A stretch of 64,000 nt of DNA from Aquirickettsia sp965229725 (GCA_965229725.1 OZ245923.1:1178001-1242000); one strand, 5' to 3'; counted from the first letter of the stretch, positions 1-9,343 are shown. The notes: a model not told the origin generated them from the letters alone. A program made the numbers and translations.

Positions 1-200
1 TTAAGAAGGAAGAAAAAGATTTTTCTATTTGCTGCTATTTATTATGAATAAAAATACACAAAATATTATAATGGAGATAAAATAAATGCTTATTGTTTTA
101 AAGCAACCTGGAGCATTTCTTACCATAAATTTTTCTAGTGATACTACAGTAAGAACTTGCTCACTTGCATATTCTAGTTATTGTTTTTAGGCTCAGAGAT

Positions 201-1022
201 TTATAAATCCCCTGCTTCACACATGTTTAGCATATCAAGATTGTTGGTAATTACATCTATTTCCATACTAACGCTTTCATCTTTAGCATACTCATTTATT
301 GTATTTAGTGTCTGCTTACATTTATATATTTCCTCTAGCATTCTATCTTCTTCACGCATATCTATTATGACATCATCCATATGCATTTCAAGCTCCTCCA
401 CAATCTTTTGGGTTTTTAGAAACAAATCAATTGCTACTTTAGTCAACTCTGTATTTTGAATTTTTTCAGTAATTAAAGTTGCAACATCATTATTGCACGT
501 ACTTAATTGTGATGCTAAATGTATAGCTGAAGCATCAATATCAACTTTTCCTAATTCTTCTACAATATACAGATAACCTTCAGCTTTTGTTTGTTCGTAG
601 TTATGAGATTTTTCATTCAACAGACCATGCTCTAGATTATTACAACCTTCCCCTGTATAATAATCTAAAAGATCGGAGCCACTATTTTTTAAAAAATTTT
701 CAGCTGCCTCAGGATTTTCTAGCTTTAATTCGTCAATTATATAGTAAATATTAGATTTTTCGTTAAAATATGAGCCCAATAAATATCCTAAATAAGGAGA
801 ATTGCAATGATGTGCATAACCATCGTGGTATTCTTTCACTATATCTGTGTGCAAAACATCATGCCCATCAAGTATATATTCTTTGATTGTTTCAGTGAAA
901 TTGTTTTCATGTAAAATGTCATTTTTATGCATCTCATGTACATCGCCTTCGCGGTGCTCCATTCCTATTTTTAATGAAGATTTTAGACTTTTAAAGCCCT
1001 TCTTATGTTTAGTTTGTGTCAT
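201..1022 (-). CDS. Hypothetical protein, 273 aa
   Basis: I do not recognise this protein. It is soluble and acidic overall, with a basic N-terminus (about residues 1-20), a His-rich stretch around residues 25-75 (several HE, HD and HH pairs) and predicted helices in the second half. No signal peptide or membrane segment is visible. A long upstream gap (1023-1404) separates it from the divergent rtcB, so it probably has its own promoter there. The abundance of His, Glu and Asp could suit metal binding, but that is a guess. A secreted effector is possible given the other effector-like genes in this window; nothing in the sequence decides it. Confidence 0.6.
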   Translation of the reverse strand: MTQTKHKKGFKSLKSSLKIGMEHREGDVHEMHKNDILHENNFTETIKEYILDGHDVLHTDIVKEYHDGYAHHCNSPYLGYLLGSYFNEKSNIYYIIDELKLENPEAAENFLKNSGSDLLDYYTGEGCNNLEHGLLNEKSHNYEQTKAEGYLYIVEELGKVDIDASAIHLASQLSTCNNDVATLITEKIQNTELTKVAIDLFLKTQKIVEELEMHMDDVIIDMREEDRMLEEIYKCKQTLNTINEYAKDESVSMEIDVITNNLDMLNMCEAGDL

Positions 1023-1404
1023 GGTTTTTACCTATAAAATATTTCTATTTCATATGTATAACGTAGGTAATGTTACATTTACGTTAAGGTGTTGAGAAAA
1101 TTTTAATAAATTGTGCTAAAAGTTTAAAGCTAACCAAATGAATACAGAATAAACCCATGTGTTTTTCTAAGATACCGTCTCGTTTTTAAGAGAGGGATTT
1201 TATGCTATTTTATTGTTTTATTTATGTTGAATAAGTGCTTATCATCATATTTATTATTCTGTAATAATATTAATTGACAAGCTACATATGATTCTATAGT
1301 AGGTAATTCTATAATGGCAGCAATTGATAAATTAGATGATAAATTCAGTATAACAACACGTCAAATTGCCCATAGCAATAGTAAGATTTGTTAATAAAAG
1401 TATT
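1023..1404. other. Intergenic gap between divergent genes
   Basis: No convincing gene is seen. A 26-codon open frame at 1314-1394 (+) overlaps the start of the rtcB frame and may be a remnant or a leader. Both flanking genes must be promoted from here, but I cannot assign -35/-10 boxes with confidence in such AT-rich sequence. Confidence 0.4.
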
Positions 1405-2625
1405 ATGCAACAATATCAAGTATTAAATGAGAAAGATGCGCGTCCAGTAAAAATGTGGACGCATGGCGTTCCGGTAGATGAGAAAGCTAAGCAGCAACTC
1501 ATCAACACTGCCAAGATGCCTTTTGTGTATAAATGGTTAGCAGTGATGCCGGATGTGCATGTAGGGAAAGGGTCTACTATTGGAAGCGTTATTCCTACTA
1601 AGAGTGCAATTATTCCTGCTGCAGTTGGTGTTGATATTGGTTGCGGCATGATGGCAGTCAGAACATCTCTTGTTGCTTCTAATTTACCAGATAACCTGCA
1701 TGGTTTGCGATGCGCAATCGAAGAAGCTGTGCCACATGGACGTGTGATGAATAGAAATAAAGCTGATAAGGGTGCGTGGTCTGAGATTCCAGAAAAATCT
1801 TCTGTGGCATGGCGGCATTTAGAATATGATTTTAAGCGTATTATAGATGTAACTCCTAAGCTTGAGAAGTCAAACAATATCAATCATCTTGGAACGCTTG
1901 GAACAGGAAATCACTTTGTTGAAATATGCCTTGATGAGAATGATCGTGTATGGATAATGCTGCATTCTGGTTCCCGTGGCGTTGGCAACGCAATTGGATC
2001 ACACTTCATTGAGCTTGCTAAGAAAGATATGCAGAAATGGATGATTAATCTACCAGATCAAAATTTAGCCTATTTTCCAGAATTCACTGATCATTTTAGT
2101 GATTATGTATTTGCTGTAGAATGGGCGCAAAAATTTGCTCGATCAAATCGTGAAATTATGATGGCACATACCATTGAAGCGATTCGTAAAGTTATCACAA
2201 AGCCATTCGAGGCAGAAGCAGAAGTAATCAATTGTCACCACAATTATGTGAGTCGTGAGAATCATTATATGGAGAATATTTTTGTTACAAGAAAGGGTGC
2301 GGTGAGAGCCCGTAAGGGTGATATGGGGATCATTCCAGGTAGTATGGGGGCACGGTCATTTATTGTACGTGGCCTTGGTAATGAAGAGAGTTTTCATAGC
2401 TGTTCTCATGGGGCTGGACGCGTGATGTCTAGAACAGAAGCTAGAAAGCGAGTTTCATTGGAGGAGCATATCATTGCCACAGAAGGCGTGGAATGCCGTA
2501 AAGATGCAAGTGTGGTGGATGAAACTCCCTCTGCTTATAAAGATATTGATCAAGTAATGGAGGCACAAAAGGATTTGGTTGAAATAGTCTATATCTTAAA
2601 ACAGATCGTGTGCGTAAAAGGATAA
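1405..2625 (+). CDS. rtcB: RtcB-family RNA ligase, 406 aa
   Basis: RtcB joins 2',3'-cyclic-phosphate (or 3'-phosphate) RNA ends to 5'-OH ends using GTP and Mn2+, and serves in tRNA and rRNA repair. Alignment from memory with Escherichia coli RtcB is close over the whole length: VPVDEKAKQQLINTAKMP, the metal-site motif GVDIGCGM, the repair-loop region HLGTLGTGNHF, LHSGSRG, NCHHNYV, and the guanylylated-His region SCSHGAGR, ending in the usual VCVKG. The frame is open upstream to 1366, but the ATG at 1405 gives the family's normal start and length (about 408 aa in E. coli), so I chose it. No RtcA or archease gene is nearby, so the gene stands alone. Confidence 0.95.
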   Translation: MQQYQVLNEKDARPVKMWTHGVPVDEKAKQQLINTAKMPFVYKWLAVMPDVHVGKGSTIGSVIPTKSAIIPAAVGVDIGCGMMAVRTSLVASNLPDNLHGLRCAIEEAVPHGRVMNRNKADKGAWSEIPEKSSVAWRHLEYDFKRIIDVTPKLEKSNNINHLGTLGTGNHFVEICLDENDRVWIMLHSGSRGVGNAIGSHFIELAKKDMQKWMINLPDQNLAYFPEFTDHFSDYVFAVEWAQKFARSNREIMMAHTIEAIRKVITKPFEAEAEVINCHHNYVSRENHYMENIFVTRKGAVRARKGDMGIIPGSMGARSFIVRGLGNEESFHSCSHGAGRVMSRTEARKRVSLEEHIIATEGVECRKDASVVDETPSAYKDIDQVMEAQKDLVEIVYILKQIVCVKG

Positions 2626-2747
2626 TGAGATATTCTAGAAAGAAAGGGAAGATAGGTGACTTTAAAAGCAAAAGGGCGTGTAATTACCGCATATGGCTCC
2701 ATAGAATCCATTTTTCCAGGATTATTTTCTTCATTTTCAATAAGGTT

Positions 2748-2858
2748 TTATGTATGGTGAGAAGGCCATTTAATTTCTAACCCTTCATATTCTATCTGCT
2801 GCTTTACCTTATCTAAAGATTCAAACCAAGAATCCACTTCTTCATTTGAGTCGGCCAT
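2748..2858 (-). CDS. Possible small protein or gene remnant, 36 aa
   Basis: A short open frame starting MADSNEEVDSW and ending KWPSHHT lies between rtcB and the IS1-type element. It is acidic and Trp-containing and reads like real protein, but it is too short to assign. It may be the surviving end of a gene cut when the neighbouring insertion sequences arrived. The rest of 2626-2947 shows nothing I recognise. Confidence 0.25.
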   Translation of the reverse strand: MADSNEEVDSWFESLDKVKQQIEYEGLEIKWPSHHT

Positions 2859-2948
2859 TTTATACCATTATTTGGCCATGTAAATATATATTGCTTTAGC
2901 TATAGATTTGAAGACATGTTCTTTATGTTTAAGATGGTTGGAAATTTA

Positions 2949-3741
2949 GGCATCGTTAAACAAAAGTGGATAGAAAGAGATTTTTATAAAATAACATCCA
3001 TAAAGAATGAACAATCATGCCTAAAGATTTGGAATAACGTTTAGTCTTTCTGTTGAATCTGGAGAGATAATGGCGTATTAAAGGGTTCTTGGATTCAACC
3101 AAAGAAGTCTCAGCCTTACTTTTAACATGTCTATGTGTAATCCTATATTTGCTGTACACTTCATAATGATCAGTGCACAAGATGTTAATTCTATACCGCT
3201 TCTCTAGCGTTTGTGCCATCTCGTAATAAGCCCAAAAATCTCTGCTATTACTTACTTTGATATCAACAACTTCATTTCTGTTCCTATCAACAGCAAGCCA
3301 TACGTACACTCTGGAAGTTTTTTTGGCAATAGCTAAATAACTCATCCACTTCCAATATCTCCACATCCTTTGCTTTCTCCGGCACTTTTGTAGACTCTAT
3401 CTTTTCCCTAAGCATACTTCCCATCTTTCTTATCCAGTACATTATAAGTGTCGCTGATACTTCCTCCATCCTCTCTATACTCCTTATTCCAGCACCCTCT
3501 AAATACCATTTTAACACCCTTATCTTCTTCTCAAGCGTATATTTTACTCTTTCATCCCCCTCTCTACACGTTCTTTTGCAGCATTTGCACTTATACCTTT
3601 GTTTGCTTTTTTCAAATCCATTTTTTATTAACTTGTTCCCAGCACAATGTTTGCATTTTTCCATAATTTCCTTCCCATTTAGGTTTCTTTCTCCCATTAT
3701 ATCTCTAATTCATTTTTACTCCACTTTTATTTTACAATGCC
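2949..3741 (-). mobile_element. IS1-family element (793 bp)
   Basis: The ends are imperfect inverted repeats of about 22 bp: GGCATCGTTAAACAAAAGTG at 2949 and GGCATTGTAAAATAAAAGTG inward from 3741. Size and end structure fit IS1. The right end cuts into orfA of an IS3 element. The flanks (aaattta on the left, atttttcc on the right) do not form a target duplication, and the rest of the IS3 element is missing on the left, so a deletion or recombination followed insertion. A 206-bp piece of the same element, including this end, recurs at 62193-62398. Confidence 0.8.
2956..3697 (-). pseudogene. IS1-family transposase in two frames
   Basis: The N-terminal frame (3287-3697) has a zinc-ribbon-like start (CKHC...CKCC), a helix-turn-helix and the motif VEILEVDELFSYCQK. 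The C-terminal frame (2956-3366) continues with TSRVYVWLAVDRNRNEV, the DDE region of IS1 InsB. The switch falls at a run of seven A (minus strand) around 3321-3327. IS1 normally joins its two frames by a -1 shift at an A-run. Here the second frame is +1 (or -2) relative to the first, so standard -1 slippage would not restore it. I therefore call it frameshifted; transcriptional slippage on the A-run could still rescue some product. Confidence 0.75.
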
Positions 3742-4030
3742 ATTTTTCCTAGTTTTTCGTATACATCTTGCAAAAAATCTTTTTCAACTGTTAATTTTCC
3801 TATTTTTGCATGCAGTTGTTTTACTTGATGTTCATTTGACACTTCGGACTTATCGTGTTTACCAGAAAATGCATTGTTCATATTATCTAATGCCTGTTTC
3901 TTCCACTTGCTGATCATATTTGCATTGATTCCGTATCTGGCTGATAGCTCGCTCAACGTCTCTTCCTCTCTGATTGCTGATAGCGCTACTTTTGTTTTGA
4001 ATACTGCACTGTCTTTTTCTTTTTACTCAT
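3742..4030 (-). pseudogene. IS3-family orfA (HTH) remnant
   Basis: This is the orfA protein of the IS3 element. A helix-turn-helix (LSELSARYGINANMISKWKK) is followed by a leucine-rich coiled coil (QLHAKIGKLTVEKDFLQDVY). The ATG at 4030 is out of frame with the body, which opens at a TTG at 3956; the copy at 14806 shares this defect, while the copy at 56130-56435 is intact. The last residues are replaced by IS1 sequence, so it cannot make a normal protein. Confidence 0.75.
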
Positions 4031-4050
4031 ATCTTCCTCCGATATTTTTA

Positions 4051-4058
4051 TTTGTTTT
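4051..4058. repeat. 8-bp target-site duplication, left copy
   Basis: TTTGTTTT directly abuts the transposon end at 4059 and matches 7388-7395 exactly. Confidence 0.9.
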
Positions 4059-4070
4059 CCCAATATCCCA

Positions 4071-6401
4071 TTAATTAGTAAATAAAGAATTAGTATTTTG
4101 TTTTTTATAAACTTCCAACTCTTGTATTTTTTTTTCATATTCTTTTATTTTTCTTTGTGTTTCCTCTAATTTTACAACAATTTTTCTTTGCTCTTCTATT
4201 GGTGGAACTGGGATTAATAATTGCTTAATTTCTTTACCTGCTCTCATATTTTTAATACTAGTTCCTAGTGATTGATTGATAAGTTCATTTTGCATAACAT
4301 CACTCTCTAGTAATGATTTTAAATACTGTGGCAGTAAAGCATTGTTTTTTATTCTCAATCTCATCAATACAGAGTTAATAATGCCCTTTTCGTGTTCTTT
4401 TGGTACGATTGCAAGCTTTCCAAGTGTTCCTGCACAAGTAAGTAAAATATCATTTGCTTGTATTTCAAACTTTTTTAAAGTCTGAAATCGCTTATCATCA
4501 ACGTAGTATTGACCAAGTGTAAAATCATTGTTTATTACATTTCCTTGCTCATATACCTTAAAACCACTCTTTACACAAACATCCTTTTTAATACTACTAC
4601 CAAATGGACCTCTTAAAAGCTCAACAACATCTTCAAATTTTTTGAGTTCATATTTTGAATTGTACTGAATATTGTTAATATGTCTTGAACCAACGAAATT
4701 AAAGCAATCATTTTTGACTTTTGCTATGTCTATTTGTTGAATACCTATTTTTAATAAATAGTCCTGTTTTTCTTGTTCCAGTTTTCTTTCTGCTAATACT
4801 ATCTCTAAATCGTTATCTCCATTAAGTTTTTCTCTATGATTATCTAAGCTGTAGCCATCGTTTTTTACATCAAAATACCAATAATATGACTGTTTATTTC
4901 CTTGTTTTATGTTTTGTAATAGCATAATATCTGTTTTCACACCCGTGTAAGGAAGAAAACAACCCTGTGGGAGTGAAATAACACTTTGTAGCTCAGATTT
5001 ATTTAAAATAAATTCTCGTGTTTTTTGATATTTTTTGTCAAACAAAAAGCCCTCTGGCACTATAATTCCTATTCTACCACCTTGTTTTGTTGCTCTTATG
5101 CAATGCTGAACGCATATACTATCACCATTTTTTGACCCAGTCATTGGGATATCGTATAAATCTTGATATTCAGTAGGTTGTGAAAATGGCATATTTGTTA
5201 TACAAACATCAAAAGCATCGTCAATAGCGTTTGCAAGACTATCTTTCCTATGTATATTACTATGTCCGTCTCCAATTAATATCATATTCATTTTTGTAAT
5301 TCTTGCGGTACTTGTTATTTCATTTCCATATATCGTACTTTCTTTTAAAATTTTCATTGCTTTGGCAGAAGTAGGCATACTTTGTTTGATATGCTGGAAA
5401 CTTTCAATCAGCATACCACCAGTTCCACAAAAAGGGTCATAAATTGTTTCTCCAAGCCTAGGGTCAAGTAATTTGACTAAGGTTTTTACAATATGTCTAG
5501 GAGTAAAATATTCGCCTAAGTCTTTATCACTTGCATTGTAGGATTTTAAAAAATGCTCAAAAGCATCTCCTTTTATATCAGCGTTTATGTCTGTTAATTG
5601 TAATGTATCTAGTTCATCAATAATTCTTTCAAGTGTTTTTGGATTTTGCAACGACAACGATTGAAATATATCTCTATCATTATATTTATCTTGAAATTGC
5701 CTTAGAACACTGTCATTAACGTAACTTAAAAGTTCTCTTCCTCTTTTTTTCTTAAAATAATTCCATCTAAACTCTCTGTCAATAATACTTAAATCAAACT
5801 TATCTTGTATCTCGTCTTTTATATCTTCCATTTCACTAATAAGCTTTAGAAATAAAATGTTTGAAAATTCTGTAAATCTTTCGTCTCCACTTTTTAACCC
5901 CTCCGAGCGTAAGTAATTATTGGAAGTTTTAAATATTTGTATAAGCTCATTTCTTGATTTTACAACTTTCTTATCAAGGGTGTTTGCTTCATTTGTATCA
6001 AGAAACTTCAAGCATAAGCTTTCTCTAATAAGCTCATCAATCTCTTCATTATTAAGCTTGAGTGGCTTTTTAATATCTTTGTGTATTGTTTTTGTAAAAA
6101 CTCCATCTGTTGCAAATACAACTTTACAATCAAGCCTTTCTGCATAATCAAGCCCTTGCTTTATAGCCTCGTGTATATTTTGCCCTACCTTTTTTGCTTC
6201 TATTATAGCAACTGGCTTGTCTGTACCTGATTGATATAATACATAATCTGGTCTAACGCCTTTTAGTTTACTTTTATCTTATTCGTTTTTTGTTCTTTGC
6301 AAATATACATTTCTATTTTTAGATGTAGGATCATTATTCCAGCCTAGATTTTTTAGCTGGTTATCAATTAATATTTATGTATCTCTTTCTACTTTTAGCA
6401 T
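4071..6401 (-). pseudogene. All-in-one restriction-modification protein with two early stops
   Basis: Read from the ATG at 6401, one frame of 776 codons encodes three parts. First comes an HsdR-N-like PD-(D/E)xK nuclease (RPDYVLY followed by AIIEAKK). Next is an HsdM-type N6-adenine methylase (motif I DPFCGTGGM, motif IV NMPF). Last is an HsdS-like specificity region ending in IPVPPIEEQRKIV and a coiled coil. Two in-frame TAA codons interrupt the nuclease part at 6375-6377 and 6279-6281; each is one C-to-T change from CAA. The 646-codon tail opening at a TTG (6011) still holds the whole methylase and specificity parts and might act as an orphan methylase. It is a passenger in the IS1595-type transposon; its stop lies in the terminal repeat. 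Confidence 0.8.
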
Positions 6402-6402
6402 A

Positions 6403-7290
6403 CTACCTCACACAATTACTTAACAATAAATCAAATGTATTCGCATTATTTCTATTGTTATATTTAAAACAACATTCTTGAATATATGCGTCTAAATGCT
6501 TTGTAGAAAGTTTGTGATAGCTTCCCACAATCGCTCTTTTAAAAATACCCCAAAACCCCTCTATTGTATTTGTATGAATACCATTTTTTGAATACTCTCT
6601 TTTGCTATGATTAATAACAGCGTGGCTTACTATTTTTTTAAAAGGCTTATATCCCGTAAAATCATCTGTATATAGCGTAATTTTTTCAAAATCTGCATTT
6701 TGAATTAAAAATGCTTTCAATTCTGCGAAAGTAAATTTATCTTGTTTTTGTGCTATTACTTTCTTACTTTCTCTATCAATTGCACCAATAACACCTTGTT
6801 TATCCGTTCCACGACCTCTTTTATTTGTAAAATTGTCATCATCGTCTTTTTTCTTATCTCCTTTCTTTTTCTTACCGCCGATATAACACTCATCAACCTC
6901 TATAATTCCAGAAAACAACTCTTTTTGTTCTTTATCTTGCATAGCCTCACGAATTTGCATTTGTATTCTCCAAGCGGTATCTTTATTGACTTTTAATTGC
7001 CTTGCAAGTTCACGGCTTGATATACCTTTTTTTGCATTGCTTATTATTGCAATAGCAACCAACCATTTTTGAAGCGGAAGTTTTGTATCGTGAAATATTG
7101 TACTTACCGTAACGGAAAATTGTTTATTACAAGCTCCGCAGTGATGATATTTTATAGTATTTTTTACCTTTGTAGCACCAACAACGCCACAGTAAGGACA
7201 TATTGATTTTTTACCCCAACGAATTTTTTCAAGATGTTTTACCGCTTGTTTCTCTGTTTTAAATTTTTGAAAAACACTAATTGTATCCAT
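6403..7290 (-). CDS. IS1595-family (ISXO2-like) transposase, 295 aa
   Basis: An N-terminal zinc ribbon (CPYC near residue 35 and CGAC near residue 52) precedes a helix-turn-helix (SSRELARQLKVNKDTAW). A DDE-type core follows, with VDECYIGGKKKK, LYTDDFTGY and NTIEGFWGIFKR, typical of ISXO2-like proteins. Its length is normal and it looks intact. It starts about 100 bp inside the right inverted repeat and ends two bases before the start codon of the restriction-modification gene (6401). That gene lies downstream on the same strand and may be co-transcribed. Confidence 0.93.
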   Translation of the reverse strand: MDTISVFQKFKTEKQAVKHLEKIRWGKKSICPYCGVVGATKVKNTIKYHHCGACNKQFSVTVSTIFHDTKLPLQKWLVAIAIISNAKKGISSRELARQLKVNKDTAWRIQMQIREAMQDKEQKELFSGIIEVDECYIGGKKKKGDKKKDDDDNFTNKRGRGTDKQGVIGAIDRESKKVIAQKQDKFTFAELKAFLIQNADFEKITLYTDDFTGYKPFKKIVSHAVINHSKREYSKNGIHTNTIEGFWGIFKRAIVGSYHKLSTKHLDAYIQECCFKYNNRNNANTFDLLLSNCVR

Positions 7291-7387
7291 ACAATTTTAA
7301 TTAAATCTTGATTATCAATATACTTAAATTATAAACATTAAGAGGTATAAAAGTCAAGAACTTTTTACTAATTAATGGGACATTGGG

Positions 7388-7395
7388 TTTGTTTT
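7388..7395. repeat. 8-bp target-site duplication, right copy
   Basis: TTTGTTTT directly follows the transposon end at 7387. The intact IS3 copy near 14775-14790 carries this octamer once (reverse orientation). Confidence 0.9.
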
Positions 7396-7534
7396 ATATC
7401 AGAATTTATCCTTATACTCCTGTCCAACTATCTAGGACCATTTCTATCTTTACACTAGTCTAATAATTTATTTATTTACAAATCTATTTTGACAATCTAA
7501 TCTGCAATGAAAATAATTTGACTCAGTTTTATAC

Positions 7535-8089
7535 ATGCCTGATAACAAAATACCTAATTGGCACGCTACTACCATCCTTTGCATAAGGGATGAAAAGCAG
7601 GTGGTAATAATTGGGGATGGACAAGTTAGCCTTGGTCATACAGTAATTAAAAGCACTGCTAATAAAATTAGAACACTAGCTGACAATAGTATAATAGCTG
7701 GATTTGCTGGCGCTACAGCTGATGCATTTACACTATTTAGCAGACTAGAAGAAAAGCTAGACAAATATTCTTATAATCTGATGCGCGCCTCTGTAGAACT
7801 TGCAAAAGATTGGAGATTGGATAAGTATTTACGAAGGCTGGAAGCAATGATAATAGTTGCAAACAAAGAAAGTACTTTAATTTTATCTGGTAATGGAGAT
7901 GTTTTAGAACCTGAAGATGGGATAGCTGCGATTGGCTCTGGAGGAAACTATGCACTATCTGCAGCAAAAGCCTTACTTGATGTTAAAAATATAAAACTTG
8001 AGGACAAGGCAAAAAAGGCAATGAAAATAGCTGCAGACATTTGCATATATACTAATCACAACACAGTAATTAAAAAGATAAATTTTTAA
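7535..8089 (+). CDS. hslV: HslV, peptidase subunit of the HslUV protease
   Basis: HslV is the N-terminal-threonine peptidase that forms double hexamers and degrades proteins unfolded by the HslU ATPase. The 184-aa sequence shows the family motifs GDGQVSLGHTVIKSTANKIR, AGFAGATADAFTLF, ELAKDWRLDKYLRRLEA, GNGDVLEPEDGIAAIGSGGN and ICIYTNH. The active Thr follows a short propeptide (NWHATTIL; Thr12), as in other alphaproteobacteria. The usual partner hslU does not follow; instead, mobile elements begin within 150 bp. HslU may lie elsewhere, or the pair may have been split. Confidence 0.93.
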   Translation: MPDNKIPNWHATTILCIRDEKQVVIIGDGQVSLGHTVIKSTANKIRTLADNSIIAGFAGATADAFTLFSRLEEKLDKYSYNLMRASVELAKDWRLDKYLRRLEAMIIVANKESTLILSGNGDVLEPEDGIAAIGSGGNYALSAAKALLDVKNIKLEDKAKKAMKIAADICIYTNHNTVIKKINF

Positions 8090-8115
8090 TAAATTTTAAA
8101 TTACTAAATTTCATC

Positions 8116-8279
8116 ATGAGCAACGGCATTATAGATAAAATCAGTCAAAAACTGGGGATGTTGAGACAACTGCGACATGCTAATTTTTCTACTACAGAAA
8201 AATCATATTTCTTATTCATGTTAAATCCTAGCGGCACCGTCAAGTTAATGAAGAGTTCTTGCAAAGAAATAAAATATTG
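8116..8279 (+). pseudogene. Start of an unknown gene cut by the IS6 element
   Basis: An open frame (MSNGIIDKISQK...) begins 27 bp after hslV and runs into the left end of the IS6-family element at 8233, where native sequence stops. The frame closes at 8279 within the element. The surviving 39 residues do not resemble the HslU N-terminus, and I cannot name the gene. Confidence 0.3.
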
Positions 8280-9086
8280 AGTAAGGTTATGCAAGAAATA
8301 TGATGATAAAATCAAAGAAAATATGAGTATTAGAAAAGCTCCGAAAGGTTACAGATTTCCAGTATCAGTTATTAGTCATGTAGTATGGTTATACCACAGA
8401 TTTAACAATAGCTATAGAGATGTAAAAGAACAGCTATTGTATAGAGGAATTGAATTAAGTCATGAAACGGTGAGGAATTGGTGCCATAAGTTTTCTAGTC
8501 ATTTTGAAGATGTAATCAAAAAGAAGCAACGCAAAATAACAGATAAGTGGCATTTAGATGAAATGACAATAAGAATTAATGGTAAATATTTTATACTATG
8601 GAGAGCAGTAGATTCCCAAGGATATGAACTAGATGTGCTCCTGCAAAAACGTCGCAATAAAAAATCAGCAATACGCTTTTTACCAAGGTTACTGAGGTCA
8701 CATCCTGTACCCAGAATAATTGTCACCGATAAATTACGAAGCTATATAAAACCAATAAAACAAATGTGCACTTCTACAGAGCATAGATGTCACAAAGGAT
8801 TGAATAACCGTGTAGAAAATGCACATCAACCCACACGTAGAAAAGAAAAATGTTTGATAAAATTTAAGTCACCCTGTGGTCTGCAGCGAACGTTATCACT
8901 AATGGGGAAAGTTAGAAATATATTTGCTGTAGATGTAGGAAGATACATCAATAACGCCACTATGCAAAGGATTGCATTTAAAAAGGCTAAATCTATTTGG
9001 GACGATGCATCACAAAAATTGCTTGCTTCCTAAAATTCAATATTAGAGGATACTCTATGCCCTTTATCCCTTAACTTGACGGTGCC
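8233..9086 (+). mobile_element. IS6-family element (854 bp)
   Basis: The terminal inverted repeat is GGCACCGTCAAGTTAA at 8233 and TTAACTTGACGGTGCC ending at 9086. Size and single-transposase layout fit IS6/IS26. The two flanks do not show an 8-bp duplication, which is common after IS6 co-integration or deletion. The right flank is the end of an IS3 element whose body is missing, so a deletion probably accompanied this insertion. Confidence 0.88.
8323..9033 (+). CDS. IS6-family transposase, 236 aa
   Basis: This is an intact DDE transposase of the IS6/IS26 type. It has an N-terminal helix-turn-helix (YRDVKEQLLYRGIELSHETV), the first Asp in WHLDEMTIRINGKYFILWRA, the second in IIVTDKLRSY, and the Glu in NNRVENAHQPTRRKE followed by a C-terminal FKS segment. 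It fills the element between the two inverted repeats. Confidence 0.93.
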   Translation: MSIRKAPKGYRFPVSVISHVVWLYHRFNNSYRDVKEQLLYRGIELSHETVRNWCHKFSSHFEDVIKKKQRKITDKWHLDEMTIRINGKYFILWRAVDSQGYELDVLLQKRRNKKSAIRFLPRLLRSHPVPRIIVTDKLRSYIKPIKQMCTSTEHRCHKGLNNRVENAHQPTRRKEKCLIKFKSPCGLQRTLSLMGKVRNIFAVDVGRYINNATMQRIAFKKAKSIWDDASQKLLAS

Positions 9087-9111
9087 GCATAACTGTCCAA
9101 CCAACTAGGAC
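9087..9111 (-). mobile_element. IS3 right-end remnant
   Basis: Only the terminal repeat remains (CTGTCCAACCAACTAGGACC, 9093-9112 approximately), matching the right end of the complete copy at 15993-16017. The preceding body was lost at the IS6 junction. Confidence 0.7.
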
Positions 9112-9343
9112 CATCTATATCTTCTTCTTTTTTACTCTCACCTAGATAATTATCCATCTCTCCTGCAAGCGCTGTCTCCAAGGCTCTTTTTATTATTGGC
9201 GTTAATATTCCATCCTTACCAGATAATGATCTGCCTGATTTTATAGCATCTGCTATTTGCTCTTCTACTTTGCTTGCATATTTTGTTTTTTTACTTGTGT
9301 CATTTTTTAACTCTTTTTTTATTTTAGTTTATCTTTTGACACA
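9112..9343 (-). pseudogene. IS256-family transposase, N-terminal remnant
   Basis: The minus strand encodes EEQIADAIKSGRSLSGKDGI, then TPIIKRALETALAGEMDNYL, the conserved N-terminus of IS256/Mutator transposases. The rest of the gene is gone, replaced on the left by the IS3 end. The element's own upstream end continues at 10833-10851 on the far side of the IS4 insertion and stops within three bases of the aminotransferase stop codon. Confidence 0.75.

Larger units (their letters stand above)
4059..7387 (-). mobile_element. IS1595-family transposon with R-M passenger gene
   Basis: The ends are 24-bp inverted repeats with one mismatch, starting CCCAATATCCCATTAATTAG at 4059 and CCCAATGTCCCATTAATTAG inward from 7387. 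They are flanked by a perfect 8-bp duplication TTTGTTTT (4051-4058 and 7388-7395). Eight-bp duplications are typical of the IS1595 family. Removing the element rejoins the IS3 leader exactly as in the copy at 14770-14790, which proves the insertion site. Contents are an ISXO2-type transposase and a fused nuclease-methylase-specificity gene, whose stop codon lies inside the left inverted repeat. Confidence 0.92.
3742..7440 (-). mobile_element. IS3-family element, truncated and split by a transposon
   Basis: The outer end is at 7417-7440, where the minus strand reads TGGTCCTAGATAGTTGGACA, identical to the left end of the complete copy at 14733. Element sequence continues to the 8-bp site TTTGTTTT, is interrupted by the 3.3-kb IS1595-type transposon (4059-7387), and resumes at 4058 down to 3742, where the IS1 element begins. 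Only the leader and orfA survive; orfB is lost. Confidence 0.85.

Noticed and set aside
1416..1883. Minus-strand open frame inside rtcB
   Set aside because: It is the mirror of a strongly conserved RtcB sequence and has no independent support. The same holds for many open frames opposite the giant gene and the permeases.
3321..3327. Standard IS1 -1 programmed frameshift
   Set aside because: The A-run is in the right place, but the second frame is +1 (or -2) relative to the first, so ordinary -1 slippage would not make a fusion protein.
6279..6377. TAA read as sense codon in the R-M gene
   Set aside because: TAA terminates many normal genes here (secF-permease, trmB, parA, thi genes), so code reassignment is excluded.
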